A DNA stretch of 33,278 nt from Pseudomonadales bacterium (GTDB lineage Bacteria > Pseudomonadota > Gammaproteobacteria > Pseudomonadales > Azotimanducaceae), in NCBI GenBank assembly GCA_022827905.1, contig JAJEIQ010000028.1, forward strand, positions 1 through 33,278, written 5' to 3'. Shown one piece after another: positions 1 to 9,564 of the stretch; within the stretch, counting starts at the first letter, position 1, and the number at the start of each line of letters is the position of its first letter. The position numbers and the translations under genes were made by a program. The notes under the pieces are model-generated. The model was not told where the DNA came from, did no database searches, and worked only from the letters and a program-made list of their open reading frames with translations.

Positions 1-125
1 CTTTGCTACAGATCCTGTCCGTCACCCTGTTCGAGAAAATGCCGTTAAATCAATGCCTTCTCGAACCCGACCACACTTCCGGGCAGGACATGGACCCTAA
101 CCAATTGAATTTATTCGAGTATTAA
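1..125 (+). CDS. IS4-family transposase, C-terminal fragment
   Basis: Reading from base 3, the frame runs 40 codons to a TAA at 123-125 and begins LLQILSVTLFEKMP; it ends in a short tail NQLNLFEY. An ILS-x-LFEK-x-P stretch followed by a tail ending NQLxLFxF is what I recall from the C-termini of IS4-family transposases of the DUF4372-containing type. The N-terminal part and the DDE catalytic residues lie outside the window. The family call rests on this short tail only. The gene looks intact to its stop codon. Confidence 0.6.
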   Translation, partial: LLQILSVTLFEKMPLNQCLLEPDHTSGQDMDPNQLNLFEY

Positions 126-138
126 CCGGACACTAGTG
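1..138 (+). mobile_element. Right end of an IS4-type insertion sequence (partial)
   Basis: The sequence contains the end of a transposase gene (1-125), then a short tail with CCGGACA and the 8-bp palindrome CACTAGTG (131-138). I place the element's outer edge near 138 because the lyase gene ends at 153 just beyond, but the exact boundary is inferred. The other end of the element lies outside the window, so no target duplication can be tested. Confidence 0.55.
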
Positions 139-152
139 TTCACGGCGGTATT

Positions 153-1289
153 CTAAGTCGACGCGGCGCCGTCGATGGCGGCGCTGAATCGGGCGAGGCC
201 CGCCTCCAGCAGCGAGCGCGGGCAGCCGAAGTTGAAGCGCACGAAGCCGGGTCCGCCGAAAGCCGCGCCGTCGGAGAGTCCGAGACCAAAACCCTCAAAG
301 TAAGCTCCAGGGTCGTCCAAGCCTAGGTCGCGCACGTCCATCCAGGCGAGGTAGGTGCCTTCGACCGGTGTCATGCGCTCGCCGGCCACCGCCAGCACGC
401 GCTCATGATTGCCGCGCAAATAGGTAAGCAGGCGGTCGAGCCAGCCGCTGTCGTCGTTGAAGGCCGCTTCGGAGGCGGCGTAGGCTAAGGGGCCGATGAA
501 GGGCGTCAATCCCCGGCGGGCCTTGTTGAAGCGCCGCCTTAAGCCCGCGTCGGGGATCACCGCCACCGCGCAGGAGAGGCCCGGCACGTTGTACGCCTTG
601 GTGGCGGCGTAGAGCGAGATGCTGCGCTCGGCGATGGCGGGGTCGAGGCTGGCGATGGGCCGGTGGCGGGCCGCTGGGTCGAGCAGAATGCCGCAGTGAA
701 TTTCGTCGCAGCAGATGACTAGGCCGTGCCGCTCGGCAAAAGCCGCCAGTTCCTGCAGTTCAGCTTGGTCATAGACCCTGCCGGTGGGGTTTTGCGGATT
801 GGCGATCATGAGGATGCGCGTTTCCGCATCGGTGGCGGCCTCCAAGGCGTCGATGTCCATCACCCAGCGGTTCCCGTCGCGCTCCATGGGCACCTCGATG
901 GAACGCTGGCCGGCGTTGGCGGGCACCGAGAGGAAGGGGTAGTACACCGGGATGGGAATGAGCACCGCGCCGTTGGGCTGGGCAGTGGCCATGGCGGCGA
1001 GATTGAGGCCGGTGACCACGCCGGGGATCCACACCAGCCATTCCTCGGGCACCTGCCACTGGTAGTTGCGCTTGAGCCAGCCTTGGAAGGCGGCGACCAA
1101 GGCGTCGGGAATGCGCGTGTAGCCGAAGACTTTGTGCTCAAGCCGGGCTCGAACCGCGTCGAGCAGGAAGTCCGGCGCCTCGAAATCCATGTCGGCCACC
1201 CAGAACGGCAGCACGTCCCGGCCTTGGTACTGGTCCCATTTGGCGCTGCTGGTGCCGCTGCGGTCGATGCGACGGTCGAATTCGCTCAT
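153..1289 (-). CDS. PLP-dependent C-S lyase / aminotransferase, MalY/PatB family
   Basis: The 378-residue protein is a fold-type I PLP enzyme. MalY/PatB proteins usually cleave cystathionine or cysteine conjugates (beta-lyase) and sometimes act as aminotransferases. The N-terminus has the family's FDxxxDRxGTxSxKWD-like opening with WVADMDF at about 31-37. NPxNPTGR at about 165 and CDEIH at about 193-197 are PLP-pocket motifs. YAATKAYNVPG carries the Schiff-base lysine at K231. Length is normal for the family. The ATG at 1289 is preceded by a ribosome-binding site (AGGA about 6 bases upstream). It is divergent from grxD over a 70-bp gap, and its 3' end abuts an IS end, but the C-terminus looks complete. 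Substrate cannot be read from sequence; metC-like function in methionine or sulfur metabolism is an inference. Confidence 0.87.
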   Translation of the reverse strand: MSEFDRRIDRSGTSSAKWDQYQGRDVLPFWVADMDFEAPDFLLDAVRARLEHKVFGYTRIPDALVAAFQGWLKRNYQWQVPEEWLVWIPGVVTGLNLAAMATAQPNGAVLIPIPVYYPFLSVPANAGQRSIEVPMERDGNRWVMDIDALEAATDAETRILMIANPQNPTGRVYDQAELQELAAFAERHGLVICCDEIHCGILLDPAARHRPIASLDPAIAERSISLYAATKAYNVPGLSCAVAVIPDAGLRRRFNKARRGLTPFIGPLAYAASEAAFNDDSGWLDRLLTYLRGNHERVLAVAGERMTPVEGTYLAWMDVRDLGLDDPGAYFEGFGLGLSDGAAFGGPGFVRFNFGCPRSLLEAGLARFSAAIDGAAST

Positions 1290-1319
1290 GGTTTCCTAGG
1301 AGCCTTTGCCCAATTGCCT

Positions 1320-1325
1320 TACAAT
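1320..1325 (+). promoter_or_regulatory. Candidate -10 element for grxD
   Basis: TACAAT lies 35 bases before the grxD start codon in the 70-bp gap between divergent genes. No convincing -35 hexamer is present at 16-18 bp spacing, so this is a weak prediction based on the -10 match alone. Confidence 0.35.
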
Positions 1326-1359
1326 GCTCGCCAATCCAATCCGCGAGGTAAAGGCAAAA

Positions 1360-1692
1360 ATGTCTGATGCAACCACGGATCCGGTGCTGGCCACCATCCA
1401 GCAGCAGATTGAGGAAAACCCGATCATCCTCTATATGAAGGGGTCGCCCGGTGCGCCCCAGTGCGGGTTTTCGGCCCAGACGGTGCAATGCCTGATCGCC
1501 TGCGGCGAGCGTTTTGCTTACGTGGACATCCTCAGCAACCCTGAGATCCGCGCCACCCTGCCGGGCTACGCCGACTGGCCCACGTTCCCGCAGCTCTACG
1601 TTAAGGGCGAACTGATCGGCGGCTGCGACATCGTCACCGAGATGTTCGAAAGCGGCGAACTCGAGCCGTTGATCAAGGAAGCTGCAGCCTAG
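1360..1692 (+). CDS. grxD: Monothiol glutaredoxin, Grx4/GrxD type
   Basis: This 110-residue CGFS-type glutaredoxin is expected to bind a [2Fe-2S] cluster with glutathione and pass it to Fe-S proteins, often with a BolA partner, in the cytosol. Family hallmarks are visible: ILYMKGSP at about 21-28, CGFS with the single active cysteine at C35, then WPTFPQLYVKGELIGGCDI for glutathione binding. I chose the ATG at 1360 because it follows GAGG at suitable spacing and gives the normal family length; the in-frame ATG at 1306 would add 18 residues not typical of the family. Its TAG stop (1690-1692) overlaps the stop of the convergent rnt gene within a CTAG tetranucleotide. Confidence in identity is high. 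Confidence 0.95.
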   Translation: MSDATTDPVLATIQQQIEENPIILYMKGSPGAPQCGFSAQTVQCLIACGERFAYVDILSNPEIRATLPGYADWPTFPQLYVKGELIGGCDIVTEMFESGELEPLIKEAAA

Positions 1693-2312
1693 GACTGGTC
1701 GGCGTTCAACCAGGCGGCCCGCTCGCCGAGCGCGTCGCCCCAGCCGTTGACGATTTCGCAAAACAGCATGGCGCATCGCTCGGCGTCGTAGAGGGCGCCG
1801 TGCGCCTGGTCCTTGTCGTAGTCGATGCCCGCCCGGACGCAGGCCTCGCCCATGACGGTGTGGCCGTACGCCACTGCGGCCAAGGCGGCGGTGTCGATGG
1901 TGCTGAACGGGTGGAAGGGGTTGCGCTTGACGCCCACGCGCTTGGCGGCGCTGTGCACGAAGCCGGCATCGAAGGCCGCGTTGTGGGCCACCAGAATGCC
2001 GCGATGGCAGCCGTGGCGCTTGATGCTGGCGCGGGCCATCTTGAACAGTTGCTTGATGGCATCGGTTTCCGGGATGGCCCGGCGCGCCGGATCGTTCAGA
2101 TCGATGCCGGTCACGCGCAGGGAGTCAGGGTTGATCAGCGCCTCCGGGAACGGCCGCACCGGCCACCGGTGGCGGCCGTCAATGCCCAGCCTACCGTCGT
2201 CGAAGCGCAGGGTCAGGGCGGCGATTTCCAGCAGGCCATGTCGCTCGGGATCGAACCCGCTGGTTTCCACGTCCACCACCACCGGCAGAAACCCGCGAAA
2301 CCGCTTGGCCAT
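1689..2312 (-). CDS. rnt: Ribonuclease T
   Basis: This 207-residue DEDDh exoribonuclease trims the 3' ends of tRNA and other stable RNAs in the cytosol. The exonuclease motifs are in order: VVDVETSGFDPE with D14 and E16 (ExoI), AHNAAFDAGF in the middle (ExoII), and HGALYD with the H-x4-D pair near the C-terminus (ExoIII). Basic and aromatic residues at the N-terminus (MAKRFRGFLP) match RNase T better than the DnaQ epsilon subunit. The ATG at 2312 follows an AAAGAAG-type ribosome site; the frame stays open up to 2510, but that stretch runs through repeat DNA and is not family-like. It converges on grxD with overlapping stop codons. RNase T is essentially restricted to Gammaproteobacteria, which helps place the host. 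Confidence 0.93.
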   Translation of the reverse strand: MAKRFRGFLPVVVDVETSGFDPERHGLLEIAALTLRFDDGRLGIDGRHRWPVRPFPEALINPDSLRVTGIDLNDPARRAIPETDAIKQLFKMARASIKRHGCHRGILVAHNAAFDAGFVHSAAKRVGVKRNPFHPFSTIDTAALAAVAYGHTVMGEACVRAGIDYDKDQAHGALYDAERCAMLFCEIVNGWGDALGERAAWLNADQS

Positions 2313-2385
2313 GCTTGCTTCTTTCACTCTGTGACCTAAACAGGTTCCCGCTGATAACACAAGCGGGGCACTAGACATCCAGCAT

Positions 2386-2426
2386 TTATCACTATGCCGG
2401 AGCGAATTATCACTATGCCGGAGCGA
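2386..2426 (+). repeat. Tandem duplication of a 20-bp unit
   Basis: TTATCACTATGCCGGAGCGA occurs at 2386-2405 and again, identical, at 2407-2426, giving a 21-bp period. It runs directly into the inverted repeat that follows, so the second copy supplies the first bases of that repeat's outer arm. Confidence 0.9.
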
Positions 2427-2485
2427 GGGCATCTTGCCCTCGATTTGAATGGAGGAATCCATCGAGGGCGGGCCGCCCTCGCTCC
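2420..2485. repeat. Nested inverted repeat, REP/BIME- or MITE-like
   Basis: An outer arm GGAGCGAGGGC (2420-2430) pairs perfectly with GCCCTCGCTCC (2475-2485). Inside it, GCCCTCGAT (2436-2444) pairs with ATCGAGGGC (2461-2469). GAGGGC/GCCCTC also makes two smaller hairpins (2425-2441 and 2464-2480). This mosaic is typical of dispersed palindromic elements between convergent or tandem genes. It sits between the ATPase stop (2497) and the rnt start (2312) and could also act as a transcription-end or mRNA-stabilising structure. Whether it is repeated in the genome cannot be seen here. Confidence 0.8.
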
Positions 2486-2496
2486 AAGGCGTTCCG

Positions 2497-3807
2497 CTAG
2501 ACATCAGCAAGAAACTGCGCGTAGTACAGCGGCCACGCCTGGATGGGGCTCCCGGAGCGATCGCCCTGGGTGCCGATGAGCTTGATCGCCCGGGTTGGGG
2601 CGTAACGGTCTATGTATGCGCGCAGGCTGCGGGCACGGGTGCGGCTGCCACTCTTCACCTCGACGGGAATGACCTCGCCCTCATGGTCGCGGATCAAAAA
2701 CTCGACTTCGGCCCGTGCCTCAAACCAGCCGTAGGTGGGTTGGGAAGCGTGGGCGCCAAGTTCCGTTTGGACAAAGTTCTCCGCGATGTAGCCCTTGTAG
2801 GCTGCGGTTTGGGCGCGTTGGTCGGCATAGGTCATGCCAAGCATGTGCCCAAGCAAGCCCACGTCAAACAGATAGAGCCGGAAGCGGTTGGCCTTGATCC
2901 GAGCCTGCAAGGGCGGCTCCGGTCGGCCTTGCACGGGGAAGCACTTCCACAGAAGGCGGGCCTTTTCCAACCAATCGATGGGGCCCGCCAAGTCCCGATA
3001 GCGCTGCCTTTGGGGAACCACGCCCTTGAATCGATAGCGGGCTACGGAACCGTCTTGGCAGGCGGCGAGCTGCATGGGTACGTTCTCAAACACCCGCTCG
3101 ATGTGCTGGGCGTCTTGAATTCCTGCATATTTGCCGAAGTCTCGACGGTAGCCATTGATTAGATTGCGGTGAATGCGCGTCACCCGATCGGTGCGGTCAA
3201 GAACGCTTTGGTCCGGTTCGAACCAGGCGGCCACCGCTTCGGGCATGCCGCCGACGAAGTAATAGTCCAGCAAATGAGGCCATAGCTGTTGGTGAACGGT
3301 GCCGCTTTGCCGTTGGGCGCGGTAAGCCTCAAGGAGCGGCACGCGCCCTGTTGCCATCAGGAACTCCTCGAAGCACAGGGGAAAGAGGGCCAACTCGTCC
3401 ACTTTGCCGACGGGAAATGAGCGGAGCAGGCCGATGTTCGACCCGGACGCGCAGACGAAGGCGTTCGGCAGCCGTTCGGCAAAGTACTTCAGTGCGTCCA
3501 CGGCCCGCTGGCATTCGCCGACCTCATCAAAGAACAGCAAATCCCGATTGATGTCGATGCGCTGGCCCAACTCGATTTCGATGTTGTCGATGATCCTAGA
3601 GGGCTCCAGGCTGTCAGCAAACAAAGCCGAAAGTCGGGGGTTGGCATGGAAATCCAGCCAATGCACCTGACGGAACTCCCGTGGTCCGAATTGCCGCCCG
3701 ATCAGCCAGGATTTGCCGACTTGCCTGGCACCGTCAAGCAGCAATGGCTTGCGCGCCGGCTGCTGTTTCCAGGCTAGGAGTCGTTCGTAGGCGAGGCGGT
3801 TGAGCAT
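2497..3807 (-). CDS. AAA family ATPase with C-terminal DUF4143 domain
   Basis: This 436-residue protein belongs to the stand-alone AAA_14/DUF4143 ATPases, common in bacterial accessory genomes and without a settled function. The P-loop GARQVGKS is at 26-33 (K32), and the Walker B strand LLFFDEVGE has D94 and E95. The middle is helical. The C-terminal region contains AEVEFLI and, about ten residues later, IPVEVKSG, an acid-x(n)-E-V-K pattern like the degenerate PD-(D/E)xK fold usual in DUF4143. The length is normal and the frame is unbroken. It is not in an operon: the REP-like repeat lies downstream and a 222-bp gap with two strong palindromes lies upstream. No toxin or antitoxin partner is adjacent. 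Confidence 0.85.
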   Translation of the reverse strand: MLNRLAYERLLAWKQQPARKPLLLDGARQVGKSWLIGRQFGPREFRQVHWLDFHANPRLSALFADSLEPSRIIDNIEIELGQRIDINRDLLFFDEVGECQRAVDALKYFAERLPNAFVCASGSNIGLLRSFPVGKVDELALFPLCFEEFLMATGRVPLLEAYRAQRQSGTVHQQLWPHLLDYYFVGGMPEAVAAWFEPDQSVLDRTDRVTRIHRNLINGYRRDFGKYAGIQDAQHIERVFENVPMQLAACQDGSVARYRFKGVVPQRQRYRDLAGPIDWLEKARLLWKCFPVQGRPEPPLQARIKANRFRLYLFDVGLLGHMLGMTYADQRAQTAAYKGYIAENFVQTELGAHASQPTYGWFEARAEVEFLIRDHEGEVIPVEVKSGSRTRARSLRAYIDRYAPTRAIKLIGTQGDRSGSPIQAWPLYYAQFLADV

Positions 3808-3872
3808 GAGCAGTTTCTTTCAGTCCAGAGTCAATGCGGCTTACGATGCCACGGCCAGCCCTCGATTTCCAC

Positions 3873-3888
3873 TTTTATGCGCATAAAA
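3873..3888. promoter_or_regulatory. Perfect 16-bp palindrome, candidate operator 1
   Basis: TTTTATGCGCATAAAA is a perfect palindrome 66 bases upstream of the ATPase start, in the divergent gap with argG. It shares the core TATGCGCATA with a second palindrome whose centre is 32 bp away, which is about three helical turns. That spacing suggests a dimeric regulator binding two sites on one DNA face. The regulator is unknown. Confidence 0.6.
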
Positions 3889-3900
3889 AAGTTTATATGG

Positions 3901-3924
3901 ACATTTTTATGCGCATATAAATGT
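3901..3924. promoter_or_regulatory. 24-bp near-perfect palindrome, candidate operator 2
   Basis: The 24 bases centred at 3912/3913 match their reverse complement at 11 of 12 paired positions and contain the TATGCGCATA core (3908-3917). A further overlapping inverted pair TTTATATG (3892-3899) and CATATAAA (3914-3921) is present. The local AT richness is in sharp contrast with the GC-rich surroundings, so a promoter for the ATPase, for argG, or for both probably lies here. Confidence 0.6.
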
Positions 3925-4029
3925 AAATCCACCCGCTTATTCGACTTTAGCGTTTCTCCAATAGCCAGCCGCTGGCCGCCTTGGGTATCATGCGCGGCCT
4001 TTTCCGGACCGGCGTTCGCCGCACCGCAG

Positions 4030-5256
<1,227 letters not shown>

Positions 5257-5277
5257 TGACGGGGATTTCTTGCCGAG

Positions 5278-8200
5278 CTACGCCATCGGCTGCCTGATCA
5301 GTTCCAGCAGTTCCTCCGCGTTCAGCCGCGCCGGTGCGTCGGCGTCCTGCAGGAGGCGGTCGGCCAAGTCCTTCTTGTGCCGGTGCAGTTCGACGATTTG
5401 GTCTTCGATGGTGCCCTTGGCGACGAGGCGGTAGATGGTTACCGGGCGGGTTTGGCCGATGCGGTGGGCGCGGTCCGAGGCTTGATCCTCCACTGCCGGG
5501 TTCCACCAAGGGTCCATGTGGATGACATAGTCGGCGGCGGTGAGGTTCAAACCGGTGCCGCCAGCCTTCAGTGAGATGAGGAACAGGTCGCCCTCGCCGG
5601 CTTGAAAGGCGGCAACGCGCTCGGCGCGGGTCTTGGCCGGGGTGCTGCCGTCGAGGTATTGATAGGGGATGCCGGCTTCGCGCACGGCTTCCTCCAAGAG
5701 CTTCAAGTGGGTGACGAACTGGGAGAACACCAGCACCTTGTGGCGGTTCTCGCGCAGTTCGCCGATCATCTCCCGGAACATGTTGAGCTTGGAACTCTCC
5801 GGAGCGCCCGCCTCGCGCACCAGCTTCGGGTTGCAGCAGGCCAGGCGCAGGCGGGTGAGGTGGGCCAGCACCTCCAAGCGCCGCGCTCCTTCGCCTTGAT
5901 CATCGCTCGGCGCGGTTTCGAGATCCTCCACGGCCCGTTGCCGCAATGCCTCGTACAGGGCCGCCTCCCCGGACGACATCGCCACATGTAGTGTGATCTC
6001 GGTGCGCTCCGGCAGGTCGTCGAGCACGTCGGCCTTCAGGCGGCGCAGCATAAAGGGCGCGATCAGGCGACGCAGCCGGCTGCGGGCGTCGGCGTTCCCA
6101 CCGCGTTCGATGGGCGATGCGAAGTGGCGGCGGTAGTGCTCCAGGGAGCCGAGCAGGCCCGGGTTGATGAAGCTGAACAACGAGTGCAGGTCGATCAGGT
6201 TGTTCTGAATGGGGGTGCCGGTGGTGATCAGGCGGAAGTCCGCGTTCAGCAGCCGCGCCGCCTTGGCCCGCTTGGTGGCCGGGTTCTTGATGGCTTGGGC
6301 TTCGTCGAGAACGGCGCTGCGCCAAGGCACCTCGGCCAGCCTCTCAATGTCGTTCTGCAGCAGTCCGTAGCTGGTCACCACCAGGTCAAAGGGCCCGAGG
6401 CTCTCCAGTTGTCCGCCACGCGATGGGGCCGTGCCACCGTAAACGGCCACGTTCAGGGTGGGTGCGAAGCGGTGTGCCTCATCGACCCAGTTAGCCACCA
6501 CTGACGTCGGCGCCACCACCAGCGCCGGGCCGTCCGGAGCCCGCTGCAGCAGCAGGGCCAGGGTCTGCACCGTCTTGCCGAGACCCATGTCGTCGGCCAG
6601 GCAAGCGCCCGCGCCCCACTGGCTGAGCCGTGCCAGCCATGCGTAGCCCTCCCGTTGGTAAGGGCGAAGGTCCGCCTGCAGGGTGCTTGGCAACTCTGGA
6701 TCGAAGGCCTGGGCTTGTTCGAGCTGGCGGCGCTGCGCGCGCCAGGCGGCGTCGGTGTCCACCTGGGCTTCGGCGATGAGTTCGTCCAGCGCCAGCGTCG
6801 CCAAGGGATGCATGCGCACCGCATCGCCCGCGGCGGGTGACGACAGGCTGCGCAGATCCTCCAGTTGACGGCGAAAGGCGCTGCTCAGCGCCAGGAAGCC
6901 GCTCTCGCCCATCTTCAGGAACCGGGAGCCGGGGTTTTCGTCGAGCAGCGCGAAGACCTGCCGCAGTGTCAGGGCTTCACGCTCGTCGAAGCGCACTTCG
7001 CCGGAAGCGGAGAACCAATCGGCCGCCTGTTTGATGGAGAGGTTCAGGGAGGCGGTGCTTGCGCGGGCGATGATCTTGAACGGTTCGCCCTTCGGCCACA
7101 GGCAGCGCGCCTCGGCGGCATTGAGCTGTTCGAGCAGCGCCAAGCAGTCCTCGGGCTCGCTCAAGCTTAAGCTCCAGTCACCAGCGCGTCCGGCGTTGAT
7201 GCCACGCAGCATGGGACAGGCGTCGATGAGCCCTTCGGCAGCGGCGCGCTCCGCCGCCATGTCGCGCCGGGCCTGCACCGTGGCGTCGTTCTGCACCGCG
7301 AACACGGTGGCGCCGCCGGCCCCTGGGCTGAGGTAGATGGCTGACTCCGGGACCGGCTCGACCAGCAGCTCCACCGTCAAGCCGTCGCCGCTGGGTTCCA
7401 GGCGCAGCCAGGGGTTGGCGTCGGCGTCCACCGGAGGGGCGCGGGAATCCTCGCCGGTGGCGCTTTGCACCCGCACGTCGCCGGCTAGGGCGGAGACGGC
7501 TTCAAAGAACCGGGTGCGGGCGCCGGGTGGCAGGCTCAGGCCTTCGGCTGGGATGATGCCGCGCAGATGCCGATGGCTCTCGGAGAACTTCCACACTTCG
7601 TAACGCGTGGGGCTGATTCTTTGGCCGTGGCAGTCGATGCCGGGATCCTCGAGGTGGGGCTGCATCCGCACCCGCGCACCGCCTTCGGACGCCTCGTCGA
7701 TGATCAGCTCCGGCTCCCGACGCACCACCTGCACCGGCGTCGCGCCGCGGACCAGGAGGGGATGGTCCGCCAACGCGTGCAGGGTGCCCCAGCCGGTTTC
7801 GTAGTCCGAGTTGGCCCAGTGGCGGCTGGGTTCGAAGGCGGCGATGGCGGCGTGGTCCTGCTCCGTGAGGCAGTCGACTTCCTCCGCTGAATGGCGCAGC
7901 CGCCAAAGCGGTACAACCCGGCCCTTGCTCCACTTGCCCGCCTTGCTTAGGCGTTGCTCCCGGGGGACTATGGTGGGCGGATCGCCGGCATCCCCGCCCT
8001 CCAAGCTCCACACCAGCCGTCGCTGCTTCCCGGTGCCGGCGCCTGCGGCTTGGCGGGCCTTGGTGGCCAACTCCTCCAAGGCCTTGAGCGAGTATTCCCA
8101 ATCCGGCAGCGGGTCGCCCGCCGTGCAGACGCTTCGGGTCCCCATTTTGCGGTGCAGCGCATCGGCCTGTTGTCCTGCCCGTAGCGAGGCACCGGTGCTG

Positions 8201-9411
8201 AACTCCTCCGGGCTGCGGCGGATGACTTCGCAGCACTCCGCCTCCACCCACTGGTAGCCATTGGCCGAAGCGAGGTCGGCCAACGCCAAAATGCTCTCTG
8301 GGTCATCGCCGTACCTCGGCTCCCCGTAAAAGCGCCAAACGGTGCTTAGGGCGATGCAGAGCCGGTTGATGGCCGGGCTGTTGTGCCAGCCGATGTAGCC
8401 CTTGTGGCGCCGCAACCGGGATGCCGCGGCGGCCTGCACCAGCATGCGCAGGTTTTGGTGCTCAGTGAGCGATTCACTGATGCGCAGCAGGCGGTCGAGT
8501 TCCCCCGGCGGCGCCAGCTCGTTGCTGCGCACCCAGGCCAGCAGGGCGAGGGGAAAGACGCGCTGGGGCGGGAACAGGTTGCGCTTGCGGGTGCCGACCC
8601 GCTCCGCCGCCAGCGCCGCTTGGATGGCGCGGCTTGCCGTCTCGTCGTCGCCGCGCAGGGTGGCCACCAAGGCCTGGACGCTGGCTTGCGCCGTGCTGGT
8701 GGGCTTGCGCTCCAAAGCGGCCTTTGGCAAGTCGTCGAACAGGGCTTGGGCGGCATCAAGACGGCCTTGGAGGATGTGGATGAACGCAAGCTCCGCGGCG
8801 TGCTGGGTGGGGTCGGCGGTCAGTTCGCAGCAGGCGGCGACCGCGGCTTCGGGCTCCTGCAGGGTGTCGATGACTTCGCCGAGGGCGCCGGCGATGGCCT
8901 GCTCGCGGTGCGACGGCGGAATCTGCGCCAGGAAGGGAATGCCGAGGGGATAGCCTAGGAAGCTCCAGTGGCCGGGACGGTCGACCTCGAGAGCATCGAT
9001 CCATTGGTACTGCCCGGCGGCGACGCACCAGCGCAACTGGGTCTGCTTCCAAGTCTCAATGCTGCCGTACACATACTGCTGCGGTCGTTGAAAGTGGTCC
9101 ATCAGCGAGGCGAGGTGGCCGTCCCGATGCGCGGCTAGGGTGAATTCCAAGCAGCGGTCGGAGCAAGCAACGAACTCATACCGCCGCGTCTGGCGCACTA
9201 GGCCGGCGTTGAGCAACTCCTGGTTGGCCCGGCGAATGGTCTCCACCCCGACCGCTCGACCGTTCCAGCGAATGTTCGCCCGGCGCAGCAGCGCGGCGAC
9301 GAGGTGCTTGGGCATCTCGTAGGGATAGGCGACGCCGTAAGCCTGAGCCGCCAGCCGGGCTTCAGGCGACAGCTTGGCGTAGGCTTCGGTTGGTTGGAAG
9401 TCGGGGAGCAC
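5278..9411 (-). CDS. Large SNF2-family helicase/ATPase with long N-terminal extension
   Basis: The 1377-residue protein has a SNF2 ATPase motor at its C-terminus: LRPYQREGYAWL leads into the P-loop DDMGLGKT (940-947), the Walker B box is DEAQ (1036-1039), TGTPIQNN follows, and the helicase C domain ends with DRAHRIGQT (1313-1321). SNF2 motors translocate on double-stranded DNA and remodel protein-DNA complexes. The first ~880 residues carry no motif I can name with certainty: residues ~1-90 look like a winged helix, ~190-420 is alanine- and leucine-rich helical repeat like TPR, and the rest is mixed. The start is a GTG at 9411 with a weak, distant AAGG; a downstream ATG (MPKHLV) is an alternative. 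It is flanked by argG and a crotonase gene, not by defence genes. Confidence 0.88.
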   Translation of the reverse strand: MLPDFQPTEAYAKLSPEARLAAQAYGVAYPYEMPKHLVAALLRRANIRWNGRAVGVETIRRANQELLNAGLVRQTRRYEFVACSDRCLEFTLAAHRDGHLASLMDHFQRPQQYVYGSIETWKQTQLRWCVAAGQYQWIDALEVDRPGHWSFLGYPLGIPFLAQIPPSHREQAIAGALGEVIDTLQEPEAAVAACCELTADPTQHAAELAFIHILQGRLDAAQALFDDLPKAALERKPTSTAQASVQALVATLRGDDETASRAIQAALAAERVGTRKRNLFPPQRVFPLALLAWVRSNELAPPGELDRLLRISESLTEHQNLRMLVQAAAASRLRRHKGYIGWHNSPAINRLCIALSTVWRFYGEPRYGDDPESILALADLASANGYQWVEAECCEVIRRSPEEFSTGASLRAGQQADALHRKMGTRSVCTAGDPLPDWEYSLKALEELATKARQAAGAGTGKQRRLVWSLEGGDAGDPPTIVPREQRLSKAGKWSKGRVVPLWRLRHSAEEVDCLTEQDHAAIAAFEPSRHWANSDYETGWGTLHALADHPLLVRGATPVQVVRREPELIIDEASEGGARVRMQPHLEDPGIDCHGQRISPTRYEVWKFSESHRHLRGIIPAEGLSLPPGARTRFFEAVSALAGDVRVQSATGEDSRAPPVDADANPWLRLEPSGDGLTVELLVEPVPESAIYLSPGAGGATVFAVQNDATVQARRDMAAERAAAEGLIDACPMLRGINAGRAGDWSLSLSEPEDCLALLEQLNAAEARCLWPKGEPFKIIARASTASLNLSIKQAADWFSASGEVRFDEREALTLRQVFALLDENPGSRFLKMGESGFLALSSAFRRQLEDLRSLSSPAAGDAVRMHPLATLALDELIAEAQVDTDAAWRAQRRQLEQAQAFDPELPSTLQADLRPYQREGYAWLARLSQWGAGACLADDMGLGKTVQTLALLLQRAPDGPALVVAPTSVVANWVDEAHRFAPTLNVAVYGGTAPSRGGQLESLGPFDLVVTSYGLLQNDIERLAEVPWRSAVLDEAQAIKNPATKRAKAARLLNADFRLITTGTPIQNNLIDLHSLFSFINPGLLGSLEHYRRHFASPIERGGNADARSRLRRLIAPFMLRRLKADVLDDLPERTEITLHVAMSSGEAALYEALRQRAVEDLETAPSDDQGEGARRLEVLAHLTRLRLACCNPKLVREAGAPESSKLNMFREMIGELRENRHKVLVFSQFVTHLKLLEEAVREAGIPYQYLDGSTPAKTRAERVAAFQAGEGDLFLISLKAGGTGLNLTAADYVIHMDPWWNPAVEDQASDRAHRIGQTRPVTIYRLVAKGTIEDQIVELHRHKKDLADRLLQDADAPARLNAEELLELIRQPMA

Positions 9412-9564
9412 GGTGGCGGCAGTTTACCTTGGGCGGCTGGCCATCGGGACACGGAACGCGCATCCGCTCTCGCGAAGCCGGCCAGCGCTCGGGCTTGGCA
9501 AGCGGGTGCGCGGCGGCTACCTTGTGCGCTCTGCGCATCGACCGGATCTTGGAGGACTTGGCTT

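Noticed and set aside
726-1367. Open frame of 213 codons on the plus strand
   Set aside because: It is the antisense shadow of the MalY/PatB gene; the residue pattern (rich in G, H, V, no family motif) and missing ribosome site show no coding signal.
3877-4029. 51-codon N-terminal extension of argG starting in the palindrome
   Set aside because: ATGCGCAT creates start codons on both strands by chance; ArgG normally begins just before the SGGLDTS loop, and the extension has no family match.
5278-9411. SNF2 helicase as part of a DISARM- or Druantia-like defence island
   Set aside because: The neighbours are argG and a crotonase gene; the restriction genes lie about 9 kb away in another transcription unit, so no link is supported.
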